From the NCBI GenBank assembly GCA_024637225.1, contig JAGXFP010000034.1, positions 62,001 to 126,000 on the forward strand: a DNA stretch of 64,000 bases, written 5' to 3'. Shown piece after piece: positions 43,454 to 51,944 of the stretch. Numbering within the stretch: position 1 is the first letter of the stretch; each line of letters begins with the position of its first letter. Both the position numbers and the translations under genes were made by a program. The notes under the pieces were generated by a model that saw only the letters and a program-made list of their open reading frames with translations, was not told the origin of the DNA and searched no databases. The DNA is from Desulfobacterales bacterium. GTDB lineage: Bacteria > Desulfobacterota > Desulfobulbia > Desulfobulbales > JAGXFP01.

Positions 43454-44713
43454 ATGAATCTCAAAAAAAATGGGGGAACAAACATGAAGATTCCGAAAAT
43501 CACTAAATACTGCGTGCCGATGCTGGCGTTTGCCATGCTGGCCGGGCCGTTGCAGAATGGGGCCCAGGCCGGACCGACGATCGAGTTCGGCGATGCGGAC
43601 CAGGGGCTCTTGAAAATAGATTACAAGACCCAGTTCCAACTTTCATCCCGTGACAAAGGCTCGGGGCCTGACAACGAAGATACCACCAATACCATGGGTT
43701 TTCGCCGCAATCGCCTGGCCTTCATCGGCGCCTGGGGAGACATGTACGGCATCTACGTCCAGACCGATTATTTTGAACAATCCGCGCTGGGTACCTTGGG
43801 GGAAAACTCCCCTTCTTTTGGCCCAGGCGACGATAATTTCAGCCTGATCGACGCCCAGGTCCGGATCAAATTCAACGAGATGGCCAGGATTCGGCTCGGC
43901 AAGTTCAAGGCAAACCATACCAGGGAAAACCTGGAAGACTGTTATGCGCCTTTGAGCCTGGACCGTTCGCGCTTTCTGCAGGAACCCTATGTCATATCCA
44001 GGGATACCGGCATCAGCTTATGGGGCAACCTGATCAGCGACAAAGTGCAGTACAAGCTTGATATTCTGGAAGGCAAACCGGCCAATACGGACGACCTCGA
44101 GTCAAACTTCCGTTACTCCGGCCGCATCCATGTTGCCCTGCTCGATCCGGAAAGCGGCTACGGCTATAAAGGCACCTACCTCGGCAAGAAAAAAGTGCTG
44201 ACCATCGGCGCGGGCTTCCAGCATGAGCCAGAAGTGGTTTATCTTGATGCTGTTAATAATTCTCAAGGTGTGACCACTGGTGGTACTGGCGCCGAGGATT
44301 ACAATGCCTACACCGTGGATCTCTTTACCGAGCTCCCCGTGGTTGGCATCGGTACGTTTACCCTGTCGGGCGCCTATATGGACTTCGACTTCGGTGATCG
44401 TCCTTCCGATTTAGATCATGATTCCAACGCCTCCGGCCAGACCGGCGAAAGGGACGGCTATTATGTCAAGGCCGGCTACATGCTGCCCGGTCTGCCTTTG
44501 CAGTTCTTCGGCCGTATGGAGAACTGGACCTTTGCCGAGCTTAACGGTGTACAAGACCACGAACTCGATTGGCTGGGAGTTGGCTTCAATTATTTCATCG
44601 ACGGCCAGGCTAATAAATTAACCCTGGAATACTCGGACGTGGAATTTGACGAACGTGATACAACAGGCAAGGATTTCAGCACCATCGTGGCCCAGTACCA
44701 GTTCCTCTTCTAA
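43454..44713 (+). CDS. Outer-membrane porin (phosphate-selective porin O/P-like)
   Basis: 419 aa. A signal peptide precedes a beta-barrel; the likely in-frame alternative start MKIPKITK (43484) gives a more standard signal ending AQA. The barrel part has amphipathic strands throughout, the family-typical FRRNRLAFIGAWGDMYGIYV region after the N-terminal strand, and ends in the aromatic signature YQFLF required for barrel insertion. GGAGG lies upstream of the first ATG. Substrate is unknown. It is followed by a strong terminator. Confidence 0.85.
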   Translation: MNLKKNGGTNMKIPKITKYCVPMLAFAMLAGPLQNGAQAGPTIEFGDADQGLLKIDYKTQFQLSSRDKGSGPDNEDTTNTMGFRRNRLAFIGAWGDMYGIYVQTDYFEQSALGTLGENSPSFGPGDDNFSLIDAQVRIKFNEMARIRLGKFKANHTRENLEDCYAPLSLDRSRFLQEPYVISRDTGISLWGNLISDKVQYKLDILEGKPANTDDLESNFRYSGRIHVALLDPESGYGYKGTYLGKKKVLTIGAGFQHEPEVVYLDAVNNSQGVTTGGTGAEDYNAYTVDLFTELPVVGIGTFTLSGAYMDFDFGDRPSDLDHDSNASGQTGERDGYYVKAGYMLPGLPLQFFGRMENWTFAELNGVQDHELDWLGVGFNYFIDGQANKLTLEYSDVEFDERDTTGKDFSTIVAQYQFLF

Positions 44714-44758
44714 GGAAACGGTCTGAACAAAAGCTCCTCGGTCCAGGGGAGTGGCAAG

Positions 44759-44795
44759 AGGCGAAGGATTCTTTTGATTCCTTCGCCTTTTTTAT
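44759..44795 (+). terminator. Intrinsic terminator of the porin gene
   Basis: AGGCGAAGGA...TCCTTCGCCT with a TTCTTTTGAT loop, followed by TTTTTTATTT. Confidence 0.9.
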
Positions 44796-44947
44796 TTACC
44801 CGCCCTCCCCTTAGCAACCCGTTGCAAAACTTCATTTTCCGTTGATGGGGGCAGTCGCGCCAATCTCTCCACCCTGACGCGGAAGGTGCTCCCGGATTCC
44901 CAAGTACAATGTAGAAATTCAAGACACCCCTTTTCGCGGTGGCCGAC

Positions 44948-44973
44948 ATTCGCGGCTGAAGCCGCTCCTACAG
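44948..44973. repeat. REP-like palindrome GCGGCTGAAGCCGC with CTCCTACA tail
   Basis: ATTCGCGGCTGAAGCCGCTC followed by CTACAG; the reverse strand reads CTGTAGGAGCGGCTTCAGCC. This matches the well-known REP core of pseudomonads. Single copy in this window. Confidence 0.6.
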
Positions 44974-45021
44974 GGAGGCTTGCGCCGGTTTTTCACGGGC
45001 TGAAAAAGAAGGGGGTTGGTC

Positions 45022-45049
45022 CTGCCTTCTGCCTTCTGCCTTCTGCCTT
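45022..45049. repeat. 7-bp tandem repeat (CTGCCTT)x4
   Basis: Four perfect CTGCCTT units immediately after the stop codon of the small membrane-protein gene. Confidence 0.85.
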
Positions 45050-45050
45050 C

Positions 45051-45380
45051 TCATCGCCTGAGCAGGGCGATCTTGTTGTAAAGCCAGCCTAAAAAGCCGC
45101 CGCAGATGCTGCCCACCGCGAAGCCGTAGACAAAGCCGATCAGGCTGCCGACAAAACTGACCCGGTAGCCGATGAAATACTGGCCGAGCAGTTGCAGATT
45201 CTGGCCGACATGCTCTCCCCCCTTGATCACCAGCCAGTTGGTCGCGATAAACAGCCCCAGACCACAGACCAGACCGAGGACGATGCCCAGCACCTTGGCG
45301 TTCAACAGCAAAAGACCGCTGAACAGCTTTTCCTCGGTAAATTCATTAAATTCATCTTTTTCATTTTCCATTATCCACAT
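45051..45380 (-). CDS. Small two-helix membrane protein, paralogue of the FAD oxidoreductase tail
   Basis: 109 aa (or 106 from the second Met, MENEKDEF, which has better spacing to GGATG). An acidic N-terminus is followed by two long hydrophobic segments around WLVIKGGEHVGQNLQLLGQY and FIGYRVSFVGSLIGFVYGF. The same block occurs at the C-terminus of the FAD oxidoreductase two elements away (WLVVKGGDNLGQHLQLIGQY, then FIGYTV). The function is unknown; the pairing suggests a shared membrane-docking or lipid-binding role in the glycan cluster. Confidence 0.75.
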   Translation of the reverse strand: MWIMENEKDEFNEFTEEKLFSGLLLLNAKVLGIVLGLVCGLGLFIATNWLVIKGGEHVGQNLQLLGQYFIGYRVSFVGSLIGFVYGFAVGSICGGFLGWLYNKIALLRR

Positions 45381-45418
45381 CCTATTATTTATAGTAGCTC
45401 TTGAAACAGCTTACACCC

Positions 45419-45500
45419 CTGGATTCCCGCTTGAAACGTGCGGGAATGACGGCTCCGGCGTTATCAAGTGTCATTCCGGCAGGTTGTAAGCCGGTATCCA
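45419..45500. repeat. GTCATTCCGGC/CTGGATTCCCGC element
   Basis: CTGGATTCCCGC...GCGGGAATGAC, then GTCATTCCGGC...GCCGGTATCCA: two stem-loops in tandem, same family as those at 16.4 and 63.2 kb. Between it and element B (45501-45625) I see nothing. Confidence 0.7.
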
Positions 45501-45625
45501 TTACCCAGTAACGAAGCCCGGGAAATCGAGTTCTAGCAGAGTTTGATACATAGCCATAATATTTATAGTGGCTGCCGATCCCCCGACCGATCCATGCCTA
45601 GCCCTCCGATCAAATTGCCCCCCTC

Positions 45626-45735
45626 CCCCCGCGGTCACAGGGCGGTGCAGATTGCGGCAAGCGGCCCGGCGATGCGTAGCCCCGCTACGTGAGCCGGGCC
45701 GATCGCCGCAAGATGCGCCGTCATGTGGCCGCGGG
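45626..45735. repeat. Long imperfect palindrome, element B
   Basis: Outer arms CCCGCGGTCACA and TGTGGCCGCGGG (one mismatch). The interior GGGCGGTGCAGATTGCGGC pairs with GCCGCAAGATGCGCCGTCA, and AAGCGGCCCGGC pairs with GAGCCGGGCCGATC. The apex is GCGTAGCCCCGCTACGT. It begins one base after the stop codon of the FAD oxidoreductase on the minus strand. Confidence 0.75.
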
Positions 45736-47511
45736 CTATAGATGGTCGATCAGGTCGCGCAAGCTCATCATCTCGTTTTTCTTCTTCAGTACATACAGGT
45801 AAAGGGTCAGGAACAGATTTCTCAGATAGGCGCCGGTCCAGGCAAAGAGAAAGGCGGAAAAGAAGGCGTAGGTAAAGGCGATAAAGGCCCCTTCCACCGT
45901 AACGGTGTAGCCGATGAAGTACTGCCCGATCAGCTGAAGGTGCTGACCCAGGTTATCGCCCCCCTTGACGACTAGCCAGCCGGTCGCCAGAAAGATGAGC
46001 AGCCCGGCCAGGGTGCCGGAGGCGGCGGCAAAGGCGAATTCATCCACCCGGGCAAAGGACTGGCGGAGGAGCTTTTCGATCAGGGGCGATTTAGGAATCG
46101 GCAGCTGCTCCTCTTCCAGGTAGGAATCCTCTTCGTTGATTTGCCACAGGTCGTATTCACCGCCGCGGATGTTTTCTGCGGCCAGGATGCCGCTCTGCAT
46201 GGAATGATCCATATTGTTGTAACGGTGCATGCCGTTGCGGCCGACGCTCTGCAAGTTGACGAACCCTTCGAGATAGGCGCGGATCACGGCGAGGTTGGCG
46301 CTGTAACCCCGGTCGTAAACGGGATAGGCCATGGGTTGCCGGATCACGGTGCCGTCGACGACTTCCTCTTTTTCCGCCAAACCGAGTTCGGCCAGCTCCC
46401 CGGCGGCCATCTCGATGAGATCTCGGTCCGCCATCCGCCAGGTGGCATCACCGATATCGCAGAAATACTCCATGCCGATGCTGCCGGTCTCCCCCGCCGG
46501 CACCATGGCCGCACTCCAGTTCTCGAAATTCTGGATGCGGCCGACCCGGACCTCGGGGCTGTGAATGTAGATCCACTGGTCGGGAAAGAGGTCTTTCCGG
46601 TTGACGATCAGGACCACAATCAGAAAGGAGCGGTAGGAAAGATTATCGGCGGCGGCCAGCACCGGCGCGGGCGGGGCGGGATCGAGAATCTTGACCAGCC
46701 GGCTGATCGGAATACTGGAAATCAGCTGCTCGACCGGCATGGTTTCCTCTCCCTCCCCCTCGGACCGGGTCAGGGAGGTGATGCGTACCTGGTCATGGCC
46801 GAGCCGCGTCACCCGGCTATTCAGCCGGACTTCGCCGCCGTGCGCCTCGATATGGTCCCGGAACCGCTCCCACATCATCCCCGGCCCCTTGAGCGGATAT
46901 TGAAAGCTGTCGATGAGACTCTTGACCTTGCCGCCGCCGAACATGGCATTGATCACCGCGCTCTTTAAAGAGAGCCCCTTGATGCGTTGGGCAGCCCAGT
47001 CCGCCTGGATTTGATCGCAGTCCATCCCCCAGACCTTTTCCGTATAGGTCTTGAAAAAAGTCCGGTAAAGCCGCCAGCCGAAACGGTTCGCCACCCACTG
47101 CTCGAAATTTTCCTCCGGCAGCTGGGGCGAGATCTGGGCCCGCAGATAGCTGAGGAGAATCCGGGCGCTCTCGACGATACCGAGATTGAAGAAGGCATTG
47201 GTCAGCTTGAGCGGATAATCGTAAAAGCGCCCCCGGTAGTAGATCCGCGACTGGCGGGCGACGGTGATGAAATCCTCCCCCATCATCTCCCACCAGAGCT
47301 GGTCGATATGGGCCATCCGGGTGAAGAAGCGGTGGCCGCCGATATCGAAAAGATAATCCTTGTAGGACTCGGTCCGGGAGATGCCGCCGACCTTGTCCCC
47401 CATCTCGAAGACCACCGGGCGCATCTTGAGAGCGAGGCATTGATGGGCGGCCGAGAGGCCGGCGGGACCGCCGCCGATGATGATCACCGTGGGTTCGGAG
47501 TGCAAAATCAT
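45736..47511 (-). CDS. FAD/NAD(P)-dependent oxidoreductase with C-terminal membrane domain
   Basis: 591 aa from MILHSEP; the ORF track adds 45 doubtful codons that overlap the previous gene. The ATG overlaps the GT2 stop (ATGA), fixing the start. The N-terminal Rossmann fold is TVIIIGGGPAGLSAAHQC. DIGGHRFFTRMAHID and YTEKVWGM place it in the protoporphyrinogen oxidase/UDP-galactopyranose mutase-like amine-oxidase superfamily. Residues about 470-590 add two membrane helices homologous to the 109-aa protein at 45.05 kb. Co-transcription with glycosyltransferases suggests redox processing of a lipid-linked sugar or isoprenoid; the substrate is unknown. Confidence 0.85.
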   Translation of the reverse strand: MILHSEPTVIIIGGGPAGLSAAHQCLALKMRPVVFEMGDKVGGISRTESYKDYLFDIGGHRFFTRMAHIDQLWWEMMGEDFITVARQSRIYYRGRFYDYPLKLTNAFFNLGIVESARILLSYLRAQISPQLPEENFEQWVANRFGWRLYRTFFKTYTEKVWGMDCDQIQADWAAQRIKGLSLKSAVINAMFGGGKVKSLIDSFQYPLKGPGMMWERFRDHIEAHGGEVRLNSRVTRLGHDQVRITSLTRSEGEGEETMPVEQLISSIPISRLVKILDPAPPAPVLAAADNLSYRSFLIVVLIVNRKDLFPDQWIYIHSPEVRVGRIQNFENWSAAMVPAGETGSIGMEYFCDIGDATWRMADRDLIEMAAGELAELGLAEKEEVVDGTVIRQPMAYPVYDRGYSANLAVIRAYLEGFVNLQSVGRNGMHRYNNMDHSMQSGILAAENIRGGEYDLWQINEEDSYLEEEQLPIPKSPLIEKLLRQSFARVDEFAFAAASGTLAGLLIFLATGWLVVKGGDNLGQHLQLIGQYFIGYTVTVEGAFIAFTYAFFSAFLFAWTGAYLRNLFLTLYLYVLKKKNEMMSLRDLIDHL

Positions 47512-48515
47512 CTCCCCTTCCCGAGTCTGAAGAGGATCGAGCCGTAAAGAAAGGCGAGGCCGCTGTAAAAAAAATAAAGCCAATGCCAGGGGATGACCAT
47601 AAGGGTAAAGCCAAGCCCTCTTTTCCGGTAGAAAAACCGGTAGCATCCCCAGTTCGACACAATTAGCCCGATCATTAAAATACCGGCGGGGCCGGCGGTG
47701 GGCAAGCCGAAGGGCAAGGCAAGAGCGCAGAAAAGCAGCGCGAAGACGAGGAGCACGCTGAAGCGGCTCCGCCGATCTATATTCAGATCATTGACCATTC
47801 TTCCCCTGGCCAGGAGCAATTCCGTCCAGGGCAGGGCCCGGTAGAAAAAATCGGTCTTCAGCAGCGAGCGCCAATCCCAATGCTTGAGATGCTTGACCTG
47901 TAATTCCCGGAGCAGATGGATTTCATGGCCGGCCTCCTTGAGGCGGTAGCCCAGCTCGACATCCTCGATCGTGCCGGGGCAGGCGCCCCCCGACGGCCGA
48001 CAGCGCTCTTCGGCAAAACCGTGCATCTCCCGGAAGACCCCGGCCCGGATTGCCCCGCAACCGGTCCAGAAAGTTGAGGCGTTGCGTTTGCCGGTCTGGT
48101 GGGTGTAGTGGTGGAAAAGATTTTTGTACTGCGAGAGAAAATTGGTCTCGGCCGGGGCATCGTCATAGGAGCCCATCACGGCGCTGACCGCCGGGTGGTT
48201 TGTAAAATAATCCCGGACCCGGGCGACGATATCCGGCGGGACGGTGACATCGGCATCGATAAACAGGAGAATATCCCCCCTGGCCTTTGCACACCCGAGA
48301 TTCCTGGCCCGGCCCGGTCCGGACGGCTCCGGAAGCTCGATAATCACGGCCGGAAAATCCCGGGCCAGCCGCCAGCTCCCGTCGCTCTCGCCGTCAGCCA
48401 CCACGATGATTTCATCGGCCGGCGGCCGGGCGGCGGCAAGCGAGCGCAAACATTTGCCGAAACTTTCGCCGCCGTTATGAACCGGGATGACGACCGAAAC
48501 CGTCCGGGCCATCAC
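47508..48515 (-). CDS. Family 2 glycosyltransferase
   Basis: 335 aa. GT-A fold with VSVVIPVHNGGESFGKCLRS, DGESDGSW, the DxD site in FIDADVTVPPDIV, and the acceptor-side GTIEDVELGYRLKEAGHEI (ED-type catalytic motif). Two C-terminal membrane helices (about 260-330). It transfers a sugar, probably to a membrane-bound lipid carrier. It overlaps the radical SAM gene by 4 nt and the FAD gene by 4 nt, so the three are translationally coupled. Confidence 0.9.
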   Translation of the reverse strand: MMARTVSVVIPVHNGGESFGKCLRSLAAARPPADEIIVVADGESDGSWRLARDFPAVIIELPEPSGPGRARNLGCAKARGDILLFIDADVTVPPDIVARVRDYFTNHPAVSAVMGSYDDAPAETNFLSQYKNLFHHYTHQTGKRNASTFWTGCGAIRAGVFREMHGFAEERCRPSGGACPGTIEDVELGYRLKEAGHEIHLLRELQVKHLKHWDWRSLLKTDFFYRALPWTELLLARGRMVNDLNIDRRSRFSVLLVFALLFCALALPFGLPTAGPAGILMIGLIVSNWGCYRFFYRKRGLGFTLMVIPWHWLYFFYSGLAFLYGSILFRLGKGR

Positions 48516-49960
48516 CCCTCCCCGCCTCCCTTATAGCGGTGGAAAACGCCGCGTTTCAGCCAGAGCCAGAGCAGGCTTTTCAGCCCCTGGGCGGCCGCCT
48601 TGACATCCCGGCTGTTCCTGATTTTCAAAAGCCTTTTGAACATATACGACGGGCGGCCGTAGAACCTCTTAAAGGCCAGCTGCCTCAGGGTCTGGATCTC
48701 CTCCCTGGTCATGGTGTAGGGCACAAAGGCCGCGCCCTGATAGGTGAAATCGCTGAGGTCTTCGGAGATGGTGCCGTGTTTTTCCAGATTGTCGTAGAGC
48801 TCCGTGCCGGGAAAGGGGGTGATGGCATGGAAGTTGGCGATATCCGGGTTGAGCCGGCAGGCGAAATCGATGGTCGCAAGGCCATCCTCAAAGGTCTGGC
48901 CCGGGATCCCGAAGAGAAAGGGGGTATAGACGGTCAAACCCACCTCCTTGGCGGCCTTGACCGCTTTTTCGATCTGGCCGACGGTGATGCCCTTGTGGAT
49001 AGCGTTGAGGTTTTTCTGCACCCCGCTTTCCGCCCCGAAAAGGATGGCCCAGCAGCCCGCCTCCCGGAAGGCCTTTAAGAGTTTTTTATCTACCTGGTTG
49101 ACGCAGGCCGAGACGAACCAGGTGAAATCCAGGCCGCGGCGCTTGATTTCCCCGGCGAATTCCATGGCCCGCTCGTAGTCGGCCGCCAGGGTATCGTCGA
49201 GGAATTTGATCTCGCGATAGCCCTGGCCGAGAACCAGTTCGATCTCCTCCATTACATTGGCGATACTGCGATAGCGGATGCCGCTCTTCCTGTATTTGTC
49301 GATCTGGAAACAGTAGAGGCAGCGGCGGTCGCAGCCCCGCGAAGTCATGAGCACCGCCACCGGCTTGCGCCGGTAGGTGGCGGGCGGCGGAATGTAGCGC
49401 TCGGCGTCGCCCAGCAGCTCCCGGGCCGGAAAGGGCAGGCTGTCGAGATCGGTGATCAGGGGCCGGGGCGGATTTTTCACGATTTCGCCGCGGTCCCGGA
49501 AGACGATTCCTTCAACCCCGTGCAGAGAGCGCTCTTCGCCGAGGCGCTCCAGAAGCTCCCCCATGGTCAGCTCCCCTTCGCCGGTGACCACCGCATCGAT
49601 ATCCGGGCAATCCGCCAGACATTTTTCCTGCACGGCCACGGCATAGGGCCCGCCGACCACCACGAAAATCCGGGGATCGAGCCCCTTAATCGCCGCCGCC
49701 GTTTTCATGGCCTTATCCCAGCCGAAGGTGGTTGAGTAAAGGCCGACCACCTCCGGGCGGATCTCGGCCAGCCTGGCCATGATGGTTTCGTGGGAAATAA
49801 AGGCGCCGTTCAAAAATTCGACCCGGTGCCCGGCCTTTAGCAACGCGGAGGCGACGTACAGGGTGCCGAGCGGCTGCCAGTAGTTGATCTGGGAGCCCGC
49901 GGTTTTCTGGGAAAAGATATCCTCCGGCAGCCAGGCCGGCAGGACGATGGCGCAATTCAT
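48512..49960 (-). CDS. B12-binding domain radical SAM protein
   Basis: 482 aa from MNCAIVLPAWLPED. An N-terminal cobalamin-binding Rossmann-like domain (about 1-140, VGLYSTTFGWDKAMKTAAAI) is followed by radical SAM with GCDRRCLYC (CxxxCxxC) at about residue 205. Such enzymes methylate or rearrange unreactive carbons, often of lipids, hopanoids or cofactors. The ORF track extends 77 codons upstream, across palindrome element C; translation through it looks non-native, so I place the start at 49960, which lacks a clear Shine-Dalgarno. Another possibility is an ATG at 50137, with element C inserted into the 5' end. Confidence 0.85.
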   Translation of the reverse strand: MNCAIVLPAWLPEDIFSQKTAGSQINYWQPLGTLYVASALLKAGHRVEFLNGAFISHETIMARLAEIRPEVVGLYSTTFGWDKAMKTAAAIKGLDPRIFVVVGGPYAVAVQEKCLADCPDIDAVVTGEGELTMGELLERLGEERSLHGVEGIVFRDRGEIVKNPPRPLITDLDSLPFPARELLGDAERYIPPPATYRRKPVAVLMTSRGCDRRCLYCFQIDKYRKSGIRYRSIANVMEEIELVLGQGYREIKFLDDTLAADYERAMEFAGEIKRRGLDFTWFVSACVNQVDKKLLKAFREAGCWAILFGAESGVQKNLNAIHKGITVGQIEKAVKAAKEVGLTVYTPFLFGIPGQTFEDGLATIDFACRLNPDIANFHAITPFPGTELYDNLEKHGTISEDLSDFTYQGAAFVPYTMTREEIQTLRQLAFKRFYGRPSYMFKRLLKIRNSRDVKAAAQGLKSLLWLWLKRGVFHRYKGGGEG

Positions 49961-49965
49961 TTTTT

Positions 49966-50073
49966 GTAAGCGATCACAGGGCGCCGAATCTGCTGTGTTA
50001 TCACCCTGCTCGTGTACACCAGTACACTTAGCAGGGTGATGCCTTGCATCTCCACCACCCTGTAATCGCTTAC
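49966..50073. repeat. Long imperfect palindrome, element C
   Basis: Outer arms GTAAGCGATCACAGGG and CCCTGTAATCGCTTAC (15 of 16). Inner arms TATCACCCTGCTCGTGTAC and GTACACTTAGCAGGGTGATG. It lies between the GT39 gene and the radical SAM start. Confidence 0.8.
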
Positions 50074-50129
50074 CGGATGGGAGATTGGCCAATTCCGGGT
50101 GGCTTATCCCGTGATCGGTAATCATTTTT

Positions 50130-51944
50130 TTATTCATCAAAATATACCTTAACCAGGGTTTTATAACCGAACAAGTCGCTGCTCTGTTCAAAAGCCCGTA
50201 CTTGGCGGTATCGGGAAACCCTCTCCCGAATCGCCGCCGGCAGGCGCGGAGTTCTGGAATAAATCACCACCAGGGGGGCCGCTTTGTTCAAGGCCCCTTC
50301 CGGCGGCCGGTAGAAGTCGGGCAGCTGCTGCTCCCAGGTGAAACGGAAGGAAGACTTCATCTCGAGGGCTGGCGGCTCGGCATCCACCAAACCGTTCAGG
50401 GAGTATATCCTCTTGTTCGTGAAGAGGTCAAGGAGGGGGATGTTAATCAGCAGATTGGGGTTCCGGGCGCTCTGCGGCGCGGTATAAACGGCGATCTCTT
50501 CGGCGGCGAGGCTGTTCAGGAAGCGGCCGCTTTGCTGGATATTCGTCGTGCTGAGCTCGCCGGTAAAGGGCAGGAAACCGCCGAAGACCAGGGTTAATGA
50601 ACCGCCGAGGGCGGAGAGGACCAGGAATTTCCGCAGCCGTTGACCGGGCAAGCGCCTGAGTCCGCAGGCCGCGGCAACGGCCAGCAGCGGGAAGATCGGC
50701 ACGAGATAGCGGATTCTTTTGACCTCTAAAATAATGAGCAGAAGAAAAAGCAGATAGGCGGGGCCGATGAGTCGTTTGTCTTTTTTGTAGAGGCCGATCC
50801 CCAGGCCGGACAGGGCGGCGAGACTGACCAGGGGATGGATCTGGAAAAAGAAGGTGGAGAAAAAACTTTCCGACCATCTCGACAGCCCCGGCCGCTGGTA
50901 TTCGACGAGGAGCTTGAGTTGCGCCCAAACGACCTCCCATAGCCCAATCAAAAGGGGCAGGCTGAAAAGCAGTACGAGAGCCAGGGTCTTCGCGGCCGCC
51001 CAGCCGGCTTTCTTGTAATCGGCAGGGCTCCGGGCCAGCACGATGACCGGCAGGACGGTGAGCAGCAGCCAGGCGGAGTATTTCGCCCAGAAGAGCAGAA
51101 AGATCGCGCAGGCGGCAAGCGCAATCGAGCGGTGGCCGCCGTCGCGGAGGGCTCTGGAAAAGGTGTACAGGGTCAGGATCAAAAAAAACAAGGTGGGAAG
51201 ATCGACCATCATCAGGGGAATCTGGAGGAGGAGATAGGGGTGGCAAAGGAGTAGCAGCCCCGCCAGGAAGCCGGTTTCTTCATCCCGGAGATCTTTTCCG
51301 TAAAGATAGGTGAGCAGAACCGCGCCGACAAAGAAGCAGGTGGTAAGAATCTGGATGAATATCCTCGCCTCGCCCAGGCCGGCGAAAACCAGGCCATAGA
51401 GGAATGGAATTAACGGCAGATCCGTCCAGGCGGAGATCTCTCCGCCCCACCCCTGCCAGAAAGCCTTTATGCCGTGGACCTCAAGATATTTGGCCTGGCT
51501 GAAATAGCGCGAGGCATCCATGATAAGCTCCGGCTCGCCCCATAAGGAGATCCCGACCAGAAAGGCGATTACCCCCAGAAAAAGCGGCTTGCGCCCCGGC
51601 CAGGCAAGCCTGGAAAGAAACAGGGCGGCTCCGGCCGTCACCACCGTCACGCCGTACAGGAGCAGCGGCGGCCCGTCGCGAAAGACCCACTCCCAGCGGC
51701 AGAGCGAATTGTTGTCCAGGGCTCGAAAATGATAAAGAAGAACCGGGAGGACAATCGAAAAGAGAATACCGAGAAGAACCGATGGCCAGGAGTAGTTTTT
51801 CAAGAATTGCGCCGAAGATGTCGGGGCTGAGATCGAGGCTTGAGGGAGGGGCTGACTTACTCCTCCGAGTTCTGCCTGAAAAAGTCCCTGATTAAAGCCG
51901 ATGATGCCTGATCTGTTCCATAAGTACGAATCATTGGCAATCAA
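50130..51944 (-). CDS. GT39/ArnT-like membrane glycosyltransferase
   Basis: 604 aa, about 11 hydrophobic helices in the first 440 residues, then a periplasmic C-terminal domain. The first periplasmic loop carries EPELIMDASRYFSQAKYLEV, corresponding to the acidic catalytic loop of PMT/ArnT-like (GT-C) enzymes, which use lipid-phosphate-linked sugars. GEARIFIQILTTCFFVGAVL and FLAGLLLLCHPYLL follow the family pattern. First gene of the minus-strand glycan cluster. The N-terminal 50 residues are Ser/Pro-rich and probably cytoplasmic; an internal start is possible. Confidence 0.82.
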   Translation of the reverse strand: MIANDSYLWNRSGIIGFNQGLFQAELGGVSQPLPQASISAPTSSAQFLKNYSWPSVLLGILFSIVLPVLLYHFRALDNNSLCRWEWVFRDGPPLLLYGVTVVTAGAALFLSRLAWPGRKPLFLGVIAFLVGISLWGEPELIMDASRYFSQAKYLEVHGIKAFWQGWGGEISAWTDLPLIPFLYGLVFAGLGEARIFIQILTTCFFVGAVLLTYLYGKDLRDEETGFLAGLLLLCHPYLLLQIPLMMVDLPTLFFLILTLYTFSRALRDGGHRSIALAACAIFLLFWAKYSAWLLLTVLPVIVLARSPADYKKAGWAAAKTLALVLLFSLPLLIGLWEVVWAQLKLLVEYQRPGLSRWSESFFSTFFFQIHPLVSLAALSGLGIGLYKKDKRLIGPAYLLFLLLIILEVKRIRYLVPIFPLLAVAAACGLRRLPGQRLRKFLVLSALGGSLTLVFGGFLPFTGELSTTNIQQSGRFLNSLAAEEIAVYTAPQSARNPNLLINIPLLDLFTNKRIYSLNGLVDAEPPALEMKSSFRFTWEQQLPDFYRPPEGALNKAAPLVVIYSRTPRLPAAIRERVSRYRQVRAFEQSSDLFGYKTLVKVYFDE

